From: an uncultured Coriobacteriaceae bacterium
GTDB taxonomy: Bacteria > Actinomycetota > Coriobacteriia > Coriobacteriales > Atopobiaceae
Assembly (NCBI GenBank): GCA_902786015.1
Contig: CADAAU010000008.1
Coordinates: 1-64,000, forward strand
Direction of reading: 5' to 3'
Length of the DNA stretch: 64,000 nucleotides
Positions 27,999-36,761 of this stretch are shown here, piece by piece (the stretch's first letter is position 1; every line of letters begins with the position of its first letter). The translations under genes and the position numbers were made by a program. The notes beneath the pieces are model-generated. The model was not told the origin of the DNA, did not search any database, and was given only the letters and a program-made list of their open reading frames with translations.

Positions 27999-28184
27999 AT
28001 GCCGATGACCAAGCGTGAAGCGGAGAAGCTCGCGAATGAGATGGGTGCAAGGTTCTATAGGAGTGGATCTAGGCACGATATCTGGATTACAAAAGACGGA
28101 AAGAAATTCCCGATACCGAGACACCCGGGCGATCTTACTGGTGGCACCGAACGATCAATAAAAAAGGTACTCGGGATAAGGTAA
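27999..28184 (+). CDS. hicA: HicA-like mRNA interferase toxin
   Basis: 61-residue small double-stranded RNA-binding-fold toxin. It has the catalytic-His context GSRHDIWITKDGKKFPIPRHPG and the ending TERSIKKVLGI. AAGGGA lies nine bases before the ATG at 27999; ATGs at 27981 and 28005 are alternatives. HicA cleaves mRNA when free of HicB. It is followed 2 nt later by hicB, in the usual toxin-first order, behind a palindromic operator. Confidence 0.88.
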   Translation: MPMTKREAEKLANEMGARFYRSGSRHDIWITKDGKKFPIPRHPGDLTGGTERSIKKVLGIR

Positions 28185-28186
28185 GG

Positions 28187-28651
28187 ATGGCCAGCATGGA
28201 CAATCTCAGATTCCTTTTTGAGGCTGTGTTCTATCCGAGTGGTAATGGATATGAGGTCAACGTTCCTGATCTTGGTGTTTTTACACAGGGTGATGACTTG
28301 ATGGATGCGGCTTATATGGCGCAGGATCTTGTTGAGACTTATGTCTCAATGCTTATGGAAGACGGAGACAGAGTTCCAGAAGCGACATACGGAAGGAAGT
28401 CCCCAGACGGCGGATATGTGATGCTTATAGCAACCGATGGAAAAGTCCCAGAAACTGAAGACATGAGCGTACAAGACGCCGCTGACATACTTGGCGTCAG
28501 CGCGTCGAGAGTCTATGCGATGTGTAGGGATGGCGTGCTAAAATCACATAAGATTGGTAATACCGTCATGGTATATACGAGCAGTGTTAAGGAACGACAA
28601 AATTCGCATGTTCGATCAGGTCGGCCAAAGAAGGAGCTAACAACGGCGTAG
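28187..28651 (+). CDS. hicB: HicB-like antitoxin with DNA-binding domain
   Basis: 154 residues. The N-terminal half is the partial RNase-H-like HicB fold (FEAVFYPSGNGYEVNVPDLGVFTQGDDLMDAAYMAQDLV). The C-terminal half is an excisionase/MerR-like helix-turn-helix (MSVQDAADILGVSASRVYAMCRDGVLKSHKIGNTVMV). The first half neutralises HicA; the second probably autorepresses the operon through the dyad at 27955-27977. An ATG three codons on is an alternative start. Confidence 0.88.
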   Translation: MASMDNLRFLFEAVFYPSGNGYEVNVPDLGVFTQGDDLMDAAYMAQDLVETYVSMLMEDGDRVPEATYGRKSPDGGYVMLIATDGKVPETEDMSVQDAADILGVSASRVYAMCRDGVLKSHKIGNTVMVYTSSVKERQNSHVRSGRPKKELTTA

Positions 28652-28691
28652 ACGCTGTCAAAAACCAAGCTAGCAAAACGCAAGCCGCCGC

Positions 28692-29813
28692 CTATTGTTT
28701 GTCCAAATACTCTTGGGAGCGATTGTCCTGGCGATTCCGACGCTCCAAATAGACGCCAGTGCGCACGGCTGCGAATCCAAGGCCATTCGTAGATATCGAA
28801 TATCCGAACTCGTTTACCAGAGCGCGCGCATAGCCAAGGCCAGAGATTTCTGGAACTTCTCGCCCTGCAAGTTCAAATGAGATTGCCCTCAGCTGCGGAG
28901 AGACGTTCTCGAGAGAAAGTATGATGTCTGGGTCCATGCGCCTAAACATGGCTGCCATCATGTCATGCAGCTTAGGGTCTTCGAGCGCCCCCCTGCTTAT
29001 TGCCTCGCCTGCATAGCGGAAGCCAATCACCGTGAGCGCCCGCCGTATACCAGTATCCTCGGGACAGACTCGATCCACGACGTCTGCCATGTCATTCCAA
29101 CGTACGAGAGATAGTTCGAGGACGCGTGTCACAGAGGAAGAGCCGGGCAAGTCTTCTCGGTAGCAGTAGTACGGTTCGTCTAGATAGACAATTGACTCGG
29201 CTTGGCACATGGTTTCAAACAGCCAGGGATTGTCAACCCATCCAGCACCGGGCACCTCTCGCATACGGATGGGGACGCGATTTAGGAAATCGCGTAAGTA
29301 GAGTGCCGACCAAATGGAAGGATGATGCTGCACGAGGCGCGGACAGTCACTGAGCACGAACGGCTGATGTGGAGGCTCGATTCGATTATAGAACGAACAG
29401 TGCAGGAGTCGCTCACGCTTGGTAGTTGGCATCCATACGCGCCAGTAGGGCGTCTTTACGATGTCGGGAAGTGCGGAAAACGAGCACGCAAAATCAAACA
29501 GGTCATCGTACATGTGCGGCATTACCCAGTCATCAGGCTCAACGATGGCGATGTACGACCCCCGCGCCTCGTCGATGCCGCGGTTTATTGTGGCGCCATA
29601 GCCTTGGTTCTCTTTGTCGATAATGCGAATTCGCTCGTCGCGTGAAGCATGGGCTCGCATGATGTCCAAGGAGGCGTCAGTCGAACCATCGTTTAGAACG
29701 ATAATCTCTAGGTTGCAACGCGAGTTTTGCTCGGCTGACGAAAGAGCCTGGCTCAAAAATCTCTCGGTGTTGTAGCAAGGTACGATAACCGAAACATCAA
29801 CGGCGTGCTTCAC
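28692..29813 (-). CDS. Family 2 glycosyltransferase
   Basis: 373 residues with a GT-A fold: VSVIVPCYNTERFLSQAL, LNDGSTDASLDIM and the metal-binding YIAIVEPDDWV. It probably adds a sugar to a surface polysaccharide or lipid-linked intermediate at the inner membrane face. The GTG at 29813 has GGGGGG 5 nt upstream. It follows the ABC permease on the same strand, a small remnant of a polysaccharide cluster. Donor and acceptor cannot be told. Confidence 0.88.
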   Translation of the reverse strand: MKHAVDVSVIVPCYNTERFLSQALSSAEQNSRCNLEIIVLNDGSTDASLDIMRAHASRDERIRIIDKENQGYGATINRGIDEARGSYIAIVEPDDWVMPHMYDDLFDFACSFSALPDIVKTPYWRVWMPTTKRERLLHCSFYNRIEPPHQPFVLSDCPRLVQHHPSIWSALYLRDFLNRVPIRMREVPGAGWVDNPWLFETMCQAESIVYLDEPYYCYREDLPGSSSVTRVLELSLVRWNDMADVVDRVCPEDTGIRRALTVIGFRYAGEAISRGALEDPKLHDMMAAMFRRMDPDIILSLENVSPQLRAISFELAGREVPEISGLGYARALVNEFGYSISTNGLGFAAVRTGVYLERRNRQDNRSQEYLDKQ

Positions 29814-29828
29814 AGCATCCCCCCACAA

Positions 29829-30650
29829 TTATACGTACAGGATGAACTTTCGTTGCGCCTTGCGGAAAACAAAGAAGCCTACCGCCAGTGAGATGACGGC
29901 AAAGCCAATGCAGATGACGTTGAGCCGCAGAGTGGGCATTCTTTGATAGAGCAGAAGCTCACGAATGTAAGCCACGTAGTGGAACATGGGATTGAAGCGC
30001 TCGATCGAGAGCATCCAGCTTGGAAGAATCTCGATGGGATAAAACAAGGGAGTGGCATACGTCCATGCGGTAAGAACCACGCCCCACAGATGCATCACAT
30101 CGCGAAAGAACACCGAGAGGGCGCTGAGCATGAGGGAAAGACCGCAGCAAAAGACCGTGATGTACAAAAGGAATATCGGCAGCATGAGGACGGTCCATGA
30201 CGGGTACACGCGTACAAACAGCATAACGACCAGAACCGCCACCAGCGAAAACACGAAGTTGACGACCGCAAAGAGAACCTTTTCGACGGGGAAAACCCAT
30301 CGCGAGATCTTTACCTTCTTGAGTAGGGACGCGGCATCTATGATGGAAGCCATGCCCTGGCTGCTCGAATCGCTCATAAGGGCAAACGTAACATTGCCCA
30401 GTATGATGTAGAGCGGATAGCTCGGAATGGCGTCCGACGAGAACCTCATGAGGGTCGAGAACACTGCCGCCATAACGGTCATCATAAGAAGTGGGTTAAG
30501 GACGCTCCAAGCGACACCCAAAGCGCTTCTGCGGTACTTGAGCTTGAAGTCTCGACCAACGAGCTGCAAAAGAATATAGAGTGCCTTGTGACGCTCAGGG
30601 TACCACGAATCGGAAGCCTCGAGTTGCGCATTAGGTACGGTGCTTGCCAC
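29829..30650 (-). CDS. ABC-2 type polysaccharide export permease (TagG/Wzm-like)
   Basis: 273 residues with about six membrane helices and the family opening RDFKLKYRRSALGVAWSVLNPLLMMTVMAAVFS. Such permeases export teichoic acid, O-antigen or rhamnan chains together with an ATPase (TagH/Wzt). No ATPase gene lies next to it or elsewhere in the window. GGAGG lies 4 nt before the GTG at 30650. The open frame upstream reads through the tRNA gene and is not coding. The start is only 21 nt past the tRNA-Asn terminator. Confidence 0.88.
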   Translation of the reverse strand: MASTVPNAQLEASDSWYPERHKALYILLQLVGRDFKLKYRRSALGVAWSVLNPLLMMTVMAAVFSTLMRFSSDAIPSYPLYIILGNVTFALMSDSSSQGMASIIDAASLLKKVKISRWVFPVEKVLFAVVNFVFSLVAVLVVMLFVRVYPSWTVLMLPIFLLYITVFCCGLSLMLSALSVFFRDVMHLWGVVLTAWTYATPLFYPIEILPSWMLSIERFNPMFHYVAYIRELLLYQRMPTLRLNVICIGFAVISLAVGFFVFRKAQRKFILYV

Positions 30651-30670
30651 GTTGCCTCCTATGTATGAAT

Positions 30671-30697
30671 ACAAAACAACCCACCCTAAGGTGGGTT
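30671..30697 (-). terminator. Terminator of tRNA-Asn
   Basis: Perfect 8-bp stem (AACCCACC with GGTGGGTT), 4-nt loop, then GTTTTG on the minus strand. It lies 13 nt after the tRNA 3' end and 21 nt before the permease start. Confidence 0.8.
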
Positions 30698-30709
30698 GGA
30701 AAGGTCTGG

Positions 30710-30781
30710 CTCCCCAGGCTGGATTCGAACCAGCGACATACGGATTAACAGTCCGCTGCGCTACCACTGCGCCACTGGGGA
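30710..30781 (-). tRNA. tRNA-Asn (GTT)
   Basis: 72 nt. Acceptor stem TCCCCAG with CTGGGGA, D-arm with AGTGGTAGC, anticodon loop CTGTTAA (GTT), and T-loop GGTTCGAATCC. CCA is not encoded. Confidence 0.97.
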
Positions 30782-30807
30782 ATAAATGCTCCCTCACACG
30801 AGAAATT

Positions 30808-30835
30808 ATTATACATAACGTCACGCACAATGCAA
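30808..30835 (-). promoter_or_regulatory. Promoter of tRNA-Asn
   Basis: Minus strand TTGCAT (30835-30830), 16-nt spacer, perfect TATAAT (30813-30808). A start near 30800 precedes the tRNA by about 20 nt. Confidence 0.75.
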
Positions 30836-30849
30836 GGACTTTTTTTGAC

Positions 30850-31461
30850 AAAGTTCCGATTGAGGTATTGAGGTATTGGAACCTGGACGCGATAATCGGC
30901 CATTACGTCTTCGAGTTCATTCACCCGTTCTATGACGGAAATGGTAGAACAGGATGTTATCTGCTGGCCCTTTATTTGAGTAGGCCTTTGTCAGTACTGA
31001 CAGCGTTATCCCTGTCCAGGGTCATAGCCGAGAGAAGAGGCGCATACTACAAGTCTTTTGAGGAGGTCGAGCACAAACTGAACCATGGGGAGCTTACTGG
31101 GTTCGTCATAATTATGCTCGAGAACGTCTGGCAAGCCCAGTCGAAACTCGCCGTCGAATTGGAGACACGCCGCGATGAGCTCCACAAGGCAGAGTCAAAG
31201 CTTCAAGACCTTAAATCGCATCTTGGACTCAGCGAAAAGCAGGGCGAAGTCTTGCATCTGCTTATCCAACTATCGTTGTTTGGCGCCTTTCCTGATACGA
31301 CGTTATCCGAAATTGCCGAGTTTTCGAAGGTTAAGTCACAGCAGTCGAGGAAGTACACCAAGCCGCTCCTTAAGGCGGAATTAGTGGAAATGACAAGATC
31401 GAGGGAAGCCCATTTTCAGCTTTCGGATTCCGGGAGACGCTTTCTGGGGTTTAATGGCTAA
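30850..31461 (+). pseudogene. 5'-truncated Fic-family protein gene
   Basis: The reading frame carries the Fic core IIGHYVFEFIHPFYDGNGRTGCYLLALYLSRPLS and the C-terminal winged-helix region (LSEKQGEVLHLLIQLS...TTLSEIAEFSKVKSQQSRKYTKPLL). Fic enzymes AMPylate proteins at HPFx[DE]GN[GK]R, and that site is intact (His codon near 30922). The N-terminal half, including any ATP-loop or inhibitory segment, is missing: upstream the frame runs into the tRNA-Asn promoter and gene, and no start with an RBS is seen. An 8-bp tandem (ATTGAGGT twice) lies at the break. Probably a remnant left by deletion or insertion next to the tRNA. Confidence 0.75.
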
Positions 31462-31487
31462 CTGAAGCAAGCAGAGTGCTCAGCTAA

Positions 31488-31524
31488 ACAAAATGGGGAC
31501 ACACTTTTGAATGCGTCCCCATTT
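31488..31524. terminator. Bidirectional terminator between the Fic remnant and rpoD
   Basis: Perfect 10-bp stem (31491-31500 with 31515-31524) and 14-nt loop. On the minus strand TTTTGTTT follows, serving rpoD. Confidence 0.75.
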
Positions 31525-31549
31525 ACCTGCGAAATCTTTGAAAGCCCTT

Positions 31550-32887
31550 CTAGTCTTCCATGTAATCCTTGAGCTTGCCCGACCGGCTGGGGTGGCGCAG
31601 CTTCACAAGGGTCTTGCTCTCGATCTGCCTGATGCGCTCGCGCGTGACCCCAAATTCGCGGCCAACCTCCTCCAAGGTTCGCGGATGACCATCTTCGAGG
31701 CCAAAACGGAATTTGATGACTTTGCGCTCGCGGTCTGCGAGGCCGTCAAGAACCTGCTCAAGTTGTTCGCGCAACATTGAGTCGCTCGCCGCCTCGGGAG
31801 GGGCCACGGCTGTCGAATCCTCAATGAAGTCTCCCAACTGCGAATCCTCCTCTTCTCCGATGGGCGTTTCGAGACTAACCGGCTCCTGGCTGATGCGCTG
31901 AATCTCGCGCACGCGCTCGGCACTCATACCCATCTCCTTGCCTATCTCTTCGGGAGTTGGGTCTCTACCAAGGTCCTGCAGCAATTGACGCTGAACGCGC
32001 ACGAGCTTGTTGATCGTCTCTACCATATGCACCGGAATGCGAATCGTACGTGCCTGATCGGCGATAGCGCGCGTTATGGCCTGCCGAATCCACCAGGTCG
32101 CATACGTTGAGAACTTGAAGCCCTTGGTATAGTCGAACTTCTCGACCGCACGAATGAGACCGAGGTTGCCCTCTTGGATGAGGTCCAAGAACAACATGCC
32201 ACGCCCAACGTAACGCTTGGCAATGGACACAACGAGTCGAAGGTTTGCGCTGATGAGCGCCTGCTTTGCCTCAAGACCCACCTGCTCAACTCTCATGAGA
32301 CGTCGCATCTCGCGGCGGTCGATTTCGATCTCTCCCGCCTCTGCGGCCTCAAGTCGTTCCATCGCCTCAGTGCCCGCCTCGATCTTCATTGCGAGATCTA
32401 CCTCTTCGGCGGCCGTCAGCAGGTCTACCTTGCCAATCTCCTTTAGATACATGCGCACGGGATCGCCCGTAAGCATGACCGTAGAGCCTTCGACCCGCCG
32501 CGCGTGGACGCGACTGGAGCGCTTCTTTGTCTTGGGACGGGGGGCAGCCCTCAACGCCTCGTTGACGACCATTACTTCCTTGACCGCCTCCGAACGCTCG
32601 TCGTCATCATCGACCGGGTCGGTTGGAAAATCATCGTCGAGCGCGTCGTCTATGACGTCGTCGGCAGATGCGTCGCCAGCAGTTGTTATCTCGACGCCCC
32701 TTTCGCGAACGGCGTCATAGAGATCTGACAACTCTTCGCTGTCGATGTCTATGTCTTTGACAGCAATCTGGATATCGTCTTCGGTAAGCATGCCATGCGA
32801 AGTTCTGGCTTTGCCCACCAGTGTATTTGCCACGTTTTCGAGCTCATCGGTGAGTACGACACCGGATTTAGACTTGTTTGTAGCCAC
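31550..32887 (-). CDS. rpoD: Principal RNA polymerase sigma factor RpoD/SigA
   Basis: 445 residues. N-terminal region 1.1-like part and an acidic linker are followed by sigma 1.2 ([26 protein letters not shown]), 2.1-2.4 ([57 protein letters not shown]), region 3, and region 4 HTH ([20 protein letters not shown]). The GTG at 32887 has AAAGGA 5 nt upstream; the longer frame lacks support. It follows dnaG, as in macromolecular-synthesis operons. Confidence 0.96.
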   Translation of the reverse strand: MATNKSKSGVVLTDELENVANTLVGKARTSHGMLTEDDIQIAVKDIDIDSEELSDLYDAVRERGVEITTAGDASADDVIDDALDDDFPTDPVDDDDERSEAVKEVMVVNEALRAAPRPKTKKRSSRVHARRVEGSTVMLTGDPVRMYLKEIGKVDLLTAAEEVDLAMKIEAGTEAMERLEAAEAGEIEIDRREMRRLMRVEQVGLEAKQALISANLRLVVSIAKRYVGRGMLFLDLIQEGNLGLIRAVEKFDYTKGFKFSTYATWWIRQAITRAIADQARTIRIPVHMVETINKLVRVQRQLLQDLGRDPTPEEIGKEMGMSAERVREIQRISQEPVSLETPIGEEEDSQLGDFIEDSTAVAPPEAASDSMLREQLEQVLDGLADRERKVIKFRFGLEDGHPRTLEEVGREFGVTRERIRQIESKTLVKLRHPSRSGKLKDYMED

Positions 32888-32929
32888 AAGCTTCCTTTCG
32901 ACGCATAGACCAATCAATTCTACCCGATT

Positions 32930-34813
32930 TCACTTGGTCTTATTCACAGAAAGATGCAATTCAAGCTCGTTTACTTTCTTTTGCAATGCCGTCGCCTCAG
33001 CAAACAAAGGCTCCGGATCCTTGGTCCCCTCACGCAGCTGCGCTCGCAGGGACCTGATGCGTTGCTTTGTGGAGTAAAGCTCTACGGTATCGAGCAGAAA
33101 CGCGATCTTCTGCTCGTCCCTCATAGACGCATCGTATGCGATCTGCCCAGACGCAAGTATTGCCGCCGCTTCTGGCACGACCGATTCTGCAGCACGAACA
33201 ACCTCTGCCGGAGGCGTTCCTTGGGGCGTGGACAGCATAGCCCAAGCCATTGCCTCATGCCGCGCGTCCGCCCAGGTGAAGGTGCCGATGCGCGTGTCAT
33301 GCGCACGCATGAGGTCCGGTGCGACCGCCATCATCGAGAGCAGTTCCCTCTCTGCCTCCATTTGCACGCGCTCGTCCGTCGTCAATCCGCTGAACCCATA
33401 CTCATACTCGTTCACGGAGGCCACATCCGTCATTGCTCCATACGCCTCGACAGGCACGTATTCGTCTGGAACGGCAGCGCCCTGAAAAGAGTAGTCCGCA
33501 GTGTTTTGCCCTGATGCCATTCCATCCTTTGCGACAGGCTTCGACATGATTTCCCGCCTCACGTCATCGACCGAGAAGCCCAGTCGCTCGGCAACCTCAA
33601 GCGCGTATCCCTCCAATACATAAGATTCCCGCAAGGGTGCAAGAATCGTTGCCACGTCACTGAGCACCGCCGTGCGACGCCCTGCCGAAGATGTAGGCCC
33701 TACGCCTTCGAGCCTCTTTGCCAGCACGAACGACATGAGCGGTTGTGCACTGTCGATGGCATCTTGCATCTCCCCGACGTCATGGTCATCCAAAAACTCC
33801 GCGGGGTCTTGCCCACCGGGAAGAACGACACACCTTAGGTCCGCTTCGGATTTATCGATGAACTGGATGGCGCGCTCAGCTGCACGTTGCCCAGCTGCGT
33901 CACCGTCAAACATGCACACGATCCGTTGGGCAAATCGTGCGAGCGTTCGTACGTGATCTGCCGAGAAAGAGGTTCCCAAAGCAGCCACCGCGTTCTTGAA
34001 TCCCTTTTCGTGCATAGCTATCACGTCGGTGTATCCCTCACAGACAACGGCGACACCACATGCGGCAATTGCCTCTTTGGCACGGTTGAAGGCAAACAGG
34101 TGCTTCCCCTTGTGAAAGACAGAGGTTTCCTTGGTGTTGAGATACTTTGGCTTGCCATCGCCGACCACACGACCACCAAACGCGATCACGCGTCCCTGCT
34201 CATCGCATATGGGGAACATAACACGGGCATAGAAGCGATCACGCAGTTGCCGGCCATTGATAAGAGCAACGTCGACGGCCTCCATCTCTTGCCTGCTGAA
34301 TCCGAGCCTCGTCAAGTGAGCTGCCAAGGTACCACGGCCAGGAGCATATCCCAGTCCCCATCTCCGGCAGACGTCGGAGCCAAAGCCTCGGCCCGCAAAG
34401 TATCGCCGCGCCGCGTCTGGCCCCTCTCCTTTGCCGCGCAGCAACATAGTTGAGTAAAAGTCCTCTGTAGCAGCCAGGCACTCCAACAGTCGATTACGCT
34501 TGGGCCCTCGACGCGCACCACGTTCCTCGGCAAGTTCAATACCAGCTCTGTCGGCAAGGAATCGCACGGCATCGGGAAACTCGAGCCCCTCACGACGCAT
34601 GACGTAGCCAAAAACGTCACCGCCTTCGCCGCACCCAAAGCACTTCCAGAGTCCCGTGGAAGAATTCACATGAAACGAGGGGGACTTCTCGTGATGGAAG
34701 GGGCAGCATCCCCACCAGTCCGTGCCACGCTGCCGCAGCTCGACCGTTTCGCTGACAAGCTGAACGAAGTCCGTCGCCTGGCGCACACGCTCCTTGTCCT
34801 CATCGCCAATCAC
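32930..34813 (-). CDS. dnaG: DNA primase
   Basis: Makes RNA primers for replication. Zinc-ribbon CCPFHHEKSPSFHVN...WKCFGCGEGGDV at the N-terminus, then a TOPRIM domain (VVCEGYTDVIAMHEKG, CMFDGDAAGQRAA), and a helicase-binding C-terminal domain. 627 residues. The GTG overlaps the ribF stop by 4 nt with GGAGGTGGGCAT before it. Confidence 0.95.
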   Translation of the reverse strand: MIGDEDKERVRQATDFVQLVSETVELRQRGTDWWGCCPFHHEKSPSFHVNSSTGLWKCFGCGEGGDVFGYVMRREGLEFPDAVRFLADRAGIELAEERGARRGPKRNRLLECLAATEDFYSTMLLRGKGEGPDAARRYFAGRGFGSDVCRRWGLGYAPGRGTLAAHLTRLGFSRQEMEAVDVALINGRQLRDRFYARVMFPICDEQGRVIAFGGRVVGDGKPKYLNTKETSVFHKGKHLFAFNRAKEAIAACGVAVVCEGYTDVIAMHEKGFKNAVAALGTSFSADHVRTLARFAQRIVCMFDGDAAGQRAAERAIQFIDKSEADLRCVVLPGGQDPAEFLDDHDVGEMQDAIDSAQPLMSFVLAKRLEGVGPTSSAGRRTAVLSDVATILAPLRESYVLEGYALEVAERLGFSVDDVRREIMSKPVAKDGMASGQNTADYSFQGAAVPDEYVPVEAYGAMTDVASVNEYEYGFSGLTTDERVQMEAERELLSMMAVAPDLMRAHDTRIGTFTWADARHEAMAWAMLSTPQGTPPAEVVRAAESVVPEAAAILASGQIAYDASMRDEQKIAFLLDTVELYSTKQRIRSLRAQLREGTKDPEPLFAEATALQKKVNELELHLSVNKTK

Positions 34814-35841
34814 ATGCCCACCTCCAACGCATGGTCGCCGAGGTTTTTTGCTACCCAGTCGATGTTTCCGAGCACCACGCGCTCTAGCTCCTCGACCGAT
34901 TCAAACGTACGAGATGGCCTAAGGAAGCTTACAAACGACACGCACACCTCTCTTCCATAGAGGTCACCCGCATACCCCAGAAGGTTCGCTTCCAAAAACG
35001 CCTCTCCTTGACCTCCGAACGTTGGAGGGGCGCCCACGTTAACAGCAGCCGGCCATCCAAGTCCGTCCATAATCACGTAGCAGGCATAGACGCCTTGAGG
35101 AGGCATAAGGTCTCTGCAATCGCAGCGGACGTTTGCTGTCGGAAACCCGAAGGATGTTCCCTCTCCCCGTCCATGCTCGACTACTCCTCGGACGTAATGA
35201 CACCTGCCCAGCAACTCATTTGCGTCTTGCAGGTGCCCTTCCAAAATCTGGGTTCTTGCACGTGTGGCGCTTATCGGCATGCCAGACACGCTCTTGAGGG
35301 CATGCGAACGAGTCTCGAATCCACTTTGGTTGCCTATTCGATGCAAGAGTGCAACATCCCCCGCGCCACCGTTGCCAAACCTAAAATTATCTCCAACATG
35401 CAAAGAAATGGGCCGGATCGTCTGTAAAAGAAAGCGGTCGACGAACTCATGTGGTTCCGTATGGGCCAACTCAGCATCGAACGAAAGACAAAGGACCGCA
35501 TCCGCCCCCAAATCGAGCAGGCCAGCCACCCGGTCCTCACATCGCAGCAGTCTCGTCCCGGTTTTTGTCTTGTGCGTATCAAAAAACTCCGAAGGATCGG
35601 GATCGAACGTCACGGCTACACACTGCACACCGCGACGGTCGGCCTCCTTACGAGCCCCACGAAGAAGTTCTTGATGTCCAAGATGCAACCCGTCAAAAGC
35701 ACCTATTGCCGCAACGGCGTCAAATTGTTCGTCGATACCCGCATCGAGCGTTACGCGATGAGCCAGCCTGCCATGGAATGCGGGTTCCCACCGAAACGTC
35801 TCTGTGTCGTATGGCCACCATCGAGCAACACTACGCCTCAT
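34810..35841 (-). CDS. ribF: Bifunctional riboflavin kinase / FAD synthetase
   Basis: Makes FMN and then FAD. The N-terminal adenylyltransferase has GAFDGLHLGHQELL and SATRARTQI (variant of SSTxIR). The C-terminal kinase has GTSFGFPTANV and GVYACYV. 343 residues. ATGA overlap with truB, GTGA overlap with dnaG, so the three are coupled. Confidence 0.94.
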   Translation of the reverse strand: MRRSVARWWPYDTETFRWEPAFHGRLAHRVTLDAGIDEQFDAVAAIGAFDGLHLGHQELLRGARKEADRRGVQCVAVTFDPDPSEFFDTHKTKTGTRLLRCEDRVAGLLDLGADAVLCLSFDAELAHTEPHEFVDRFLLQTIRPISLHVGDNFRFGNGGAGDVALLHRIGNQSGFETRSHALKSVSGMPISATRARTQILEGHLQDANELLGRCHYVRGVVEHGRGEGTSFGFPTANVRCDCRDLMPPQGVYACYVIMDGLGWPAAVNVGAPPTFGGQGEAFLEANLLGYAGDLYGREVCVSFVSFLRPSRTFESVEELERVVLGNIDWVAKNLGDHALEVGM

Positions 35842-36761
35842 GGACGTATCCCCTCGATTCCCAAGGGGTAGTTGGCCTTACAGATCAGTTGTCCGTTCCT
35901 CTCTTCCCAAACTCCCCACAGGCGTCGCTCTCTGACGAGTGCAACCATTTTGCCGGCACGAATATCTCCTGCATCGATGGGGCGCCCGGAAGCTACATCA
36001 CGTGCCTCCCTCGCGCTCAACTCTCTGCATTCGACGCCTAGTGCCTTTACCGGATCGAGCATTCCATCGGCAAGCGACGCCCTACCCTCTTGCTCGAGTC
36101 GTTCAAGAGAGACGCACTGCCTTAGCGTGACGCTTCCCGACGCGGTTCTGCACAATTGCTCAAGGAATGCGGCGCTACCCGTCCGCCTGCCTATATCACG
36201 CGCAATGGCGCGAATGTAGGTGCCTTTGGATACGGTAAATGCACACTGCCACCTTACGGCCTCATCTTTCGTAACAGAAAGCGCCTGAGCCGACATGACC
36301 TCTACGGGCCGTGCCTCTAGCTTTACTTCCTCGCCTGCGCGCGCCCTCGCATACGAGCGCTTTCCGTTCACCGCTATCGCCGAATACGCAGGTGGAACCT
36401 GCTCTTGCTTTCCTACGAACGATTCCAAGACAGACTGTGCGTATGCCATGTCTTCATGCTGCGCTGTCGTCGTTGCAGTTCGCGTGACCTCGCCTTCAGC
36501 ATCGTCAGTGGTCGTCTCCGACCCAAACGTGATGGTTGCCACATAGGATTTTGTTTCGGCCGTGAGCAAGCTCATGAGTCGCGTGCCCTGCCCCACGCCA
36601 ACCACCATGACACCCGTCGCGAGCGGATCCAAAGTTCCGGCATGTCCCACGCGGCGCTCGCCGATTGAGCGACGTACGACATTCACGACATCATGGCTAC
36701 TCATCCCCGCGGGCTTGTCGATGCCAAGCAAGAGGTTCAGACCGCTTGAGCCCCTTTTCAA
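35838..36761 (-). CDS. truB: tRNA pseudouridine-55 synthase TruB
   Basis: Isomerises U55 in the T-loop. DKPAGMSSHDVVNVVRR and the catalytic Asp in GHAGTLDPLATGVMVV, then SKGTYIRAIARDIG. A PUA-like C-terminal region completes 307 residues. TTG start overlapping the nrnA stop by 4 nt. Confidence 0.94.
   Translation of the reverse strand: MKRGSSGLNLLLGIDKPAGMSSHDVVNVVRRSIGERRVGHAGTLDPLATGVMVVGVGQGTRLMSLLTAETKSYVATITFGSETTTDDAEGEVTRTATTTAQHEDMAYAQSVLESFVGKQEQVPPAYSAIAVNGKRSYARARAGEEVKLEARPVEVMSAQALSVTKDEAVRWQCAFTVSKGTYIRAIARDIGRRTGSAAFLEQLCRTASGSVTLRQCVSLERLEQEGRASLADGMLDPVKALGVECRELSAREARDVASGRPIDAGDIRAGKMVALVRERRLWGVWEERNGQLICKANYPLGIEGIRP

Noticed and set aside
30640-30849. 5' extension of the Fic frame through the tRNA region
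   Set aside because: The frame is open by chance across the tRNA-Asn gene and its promoter and has no Fic similarity.
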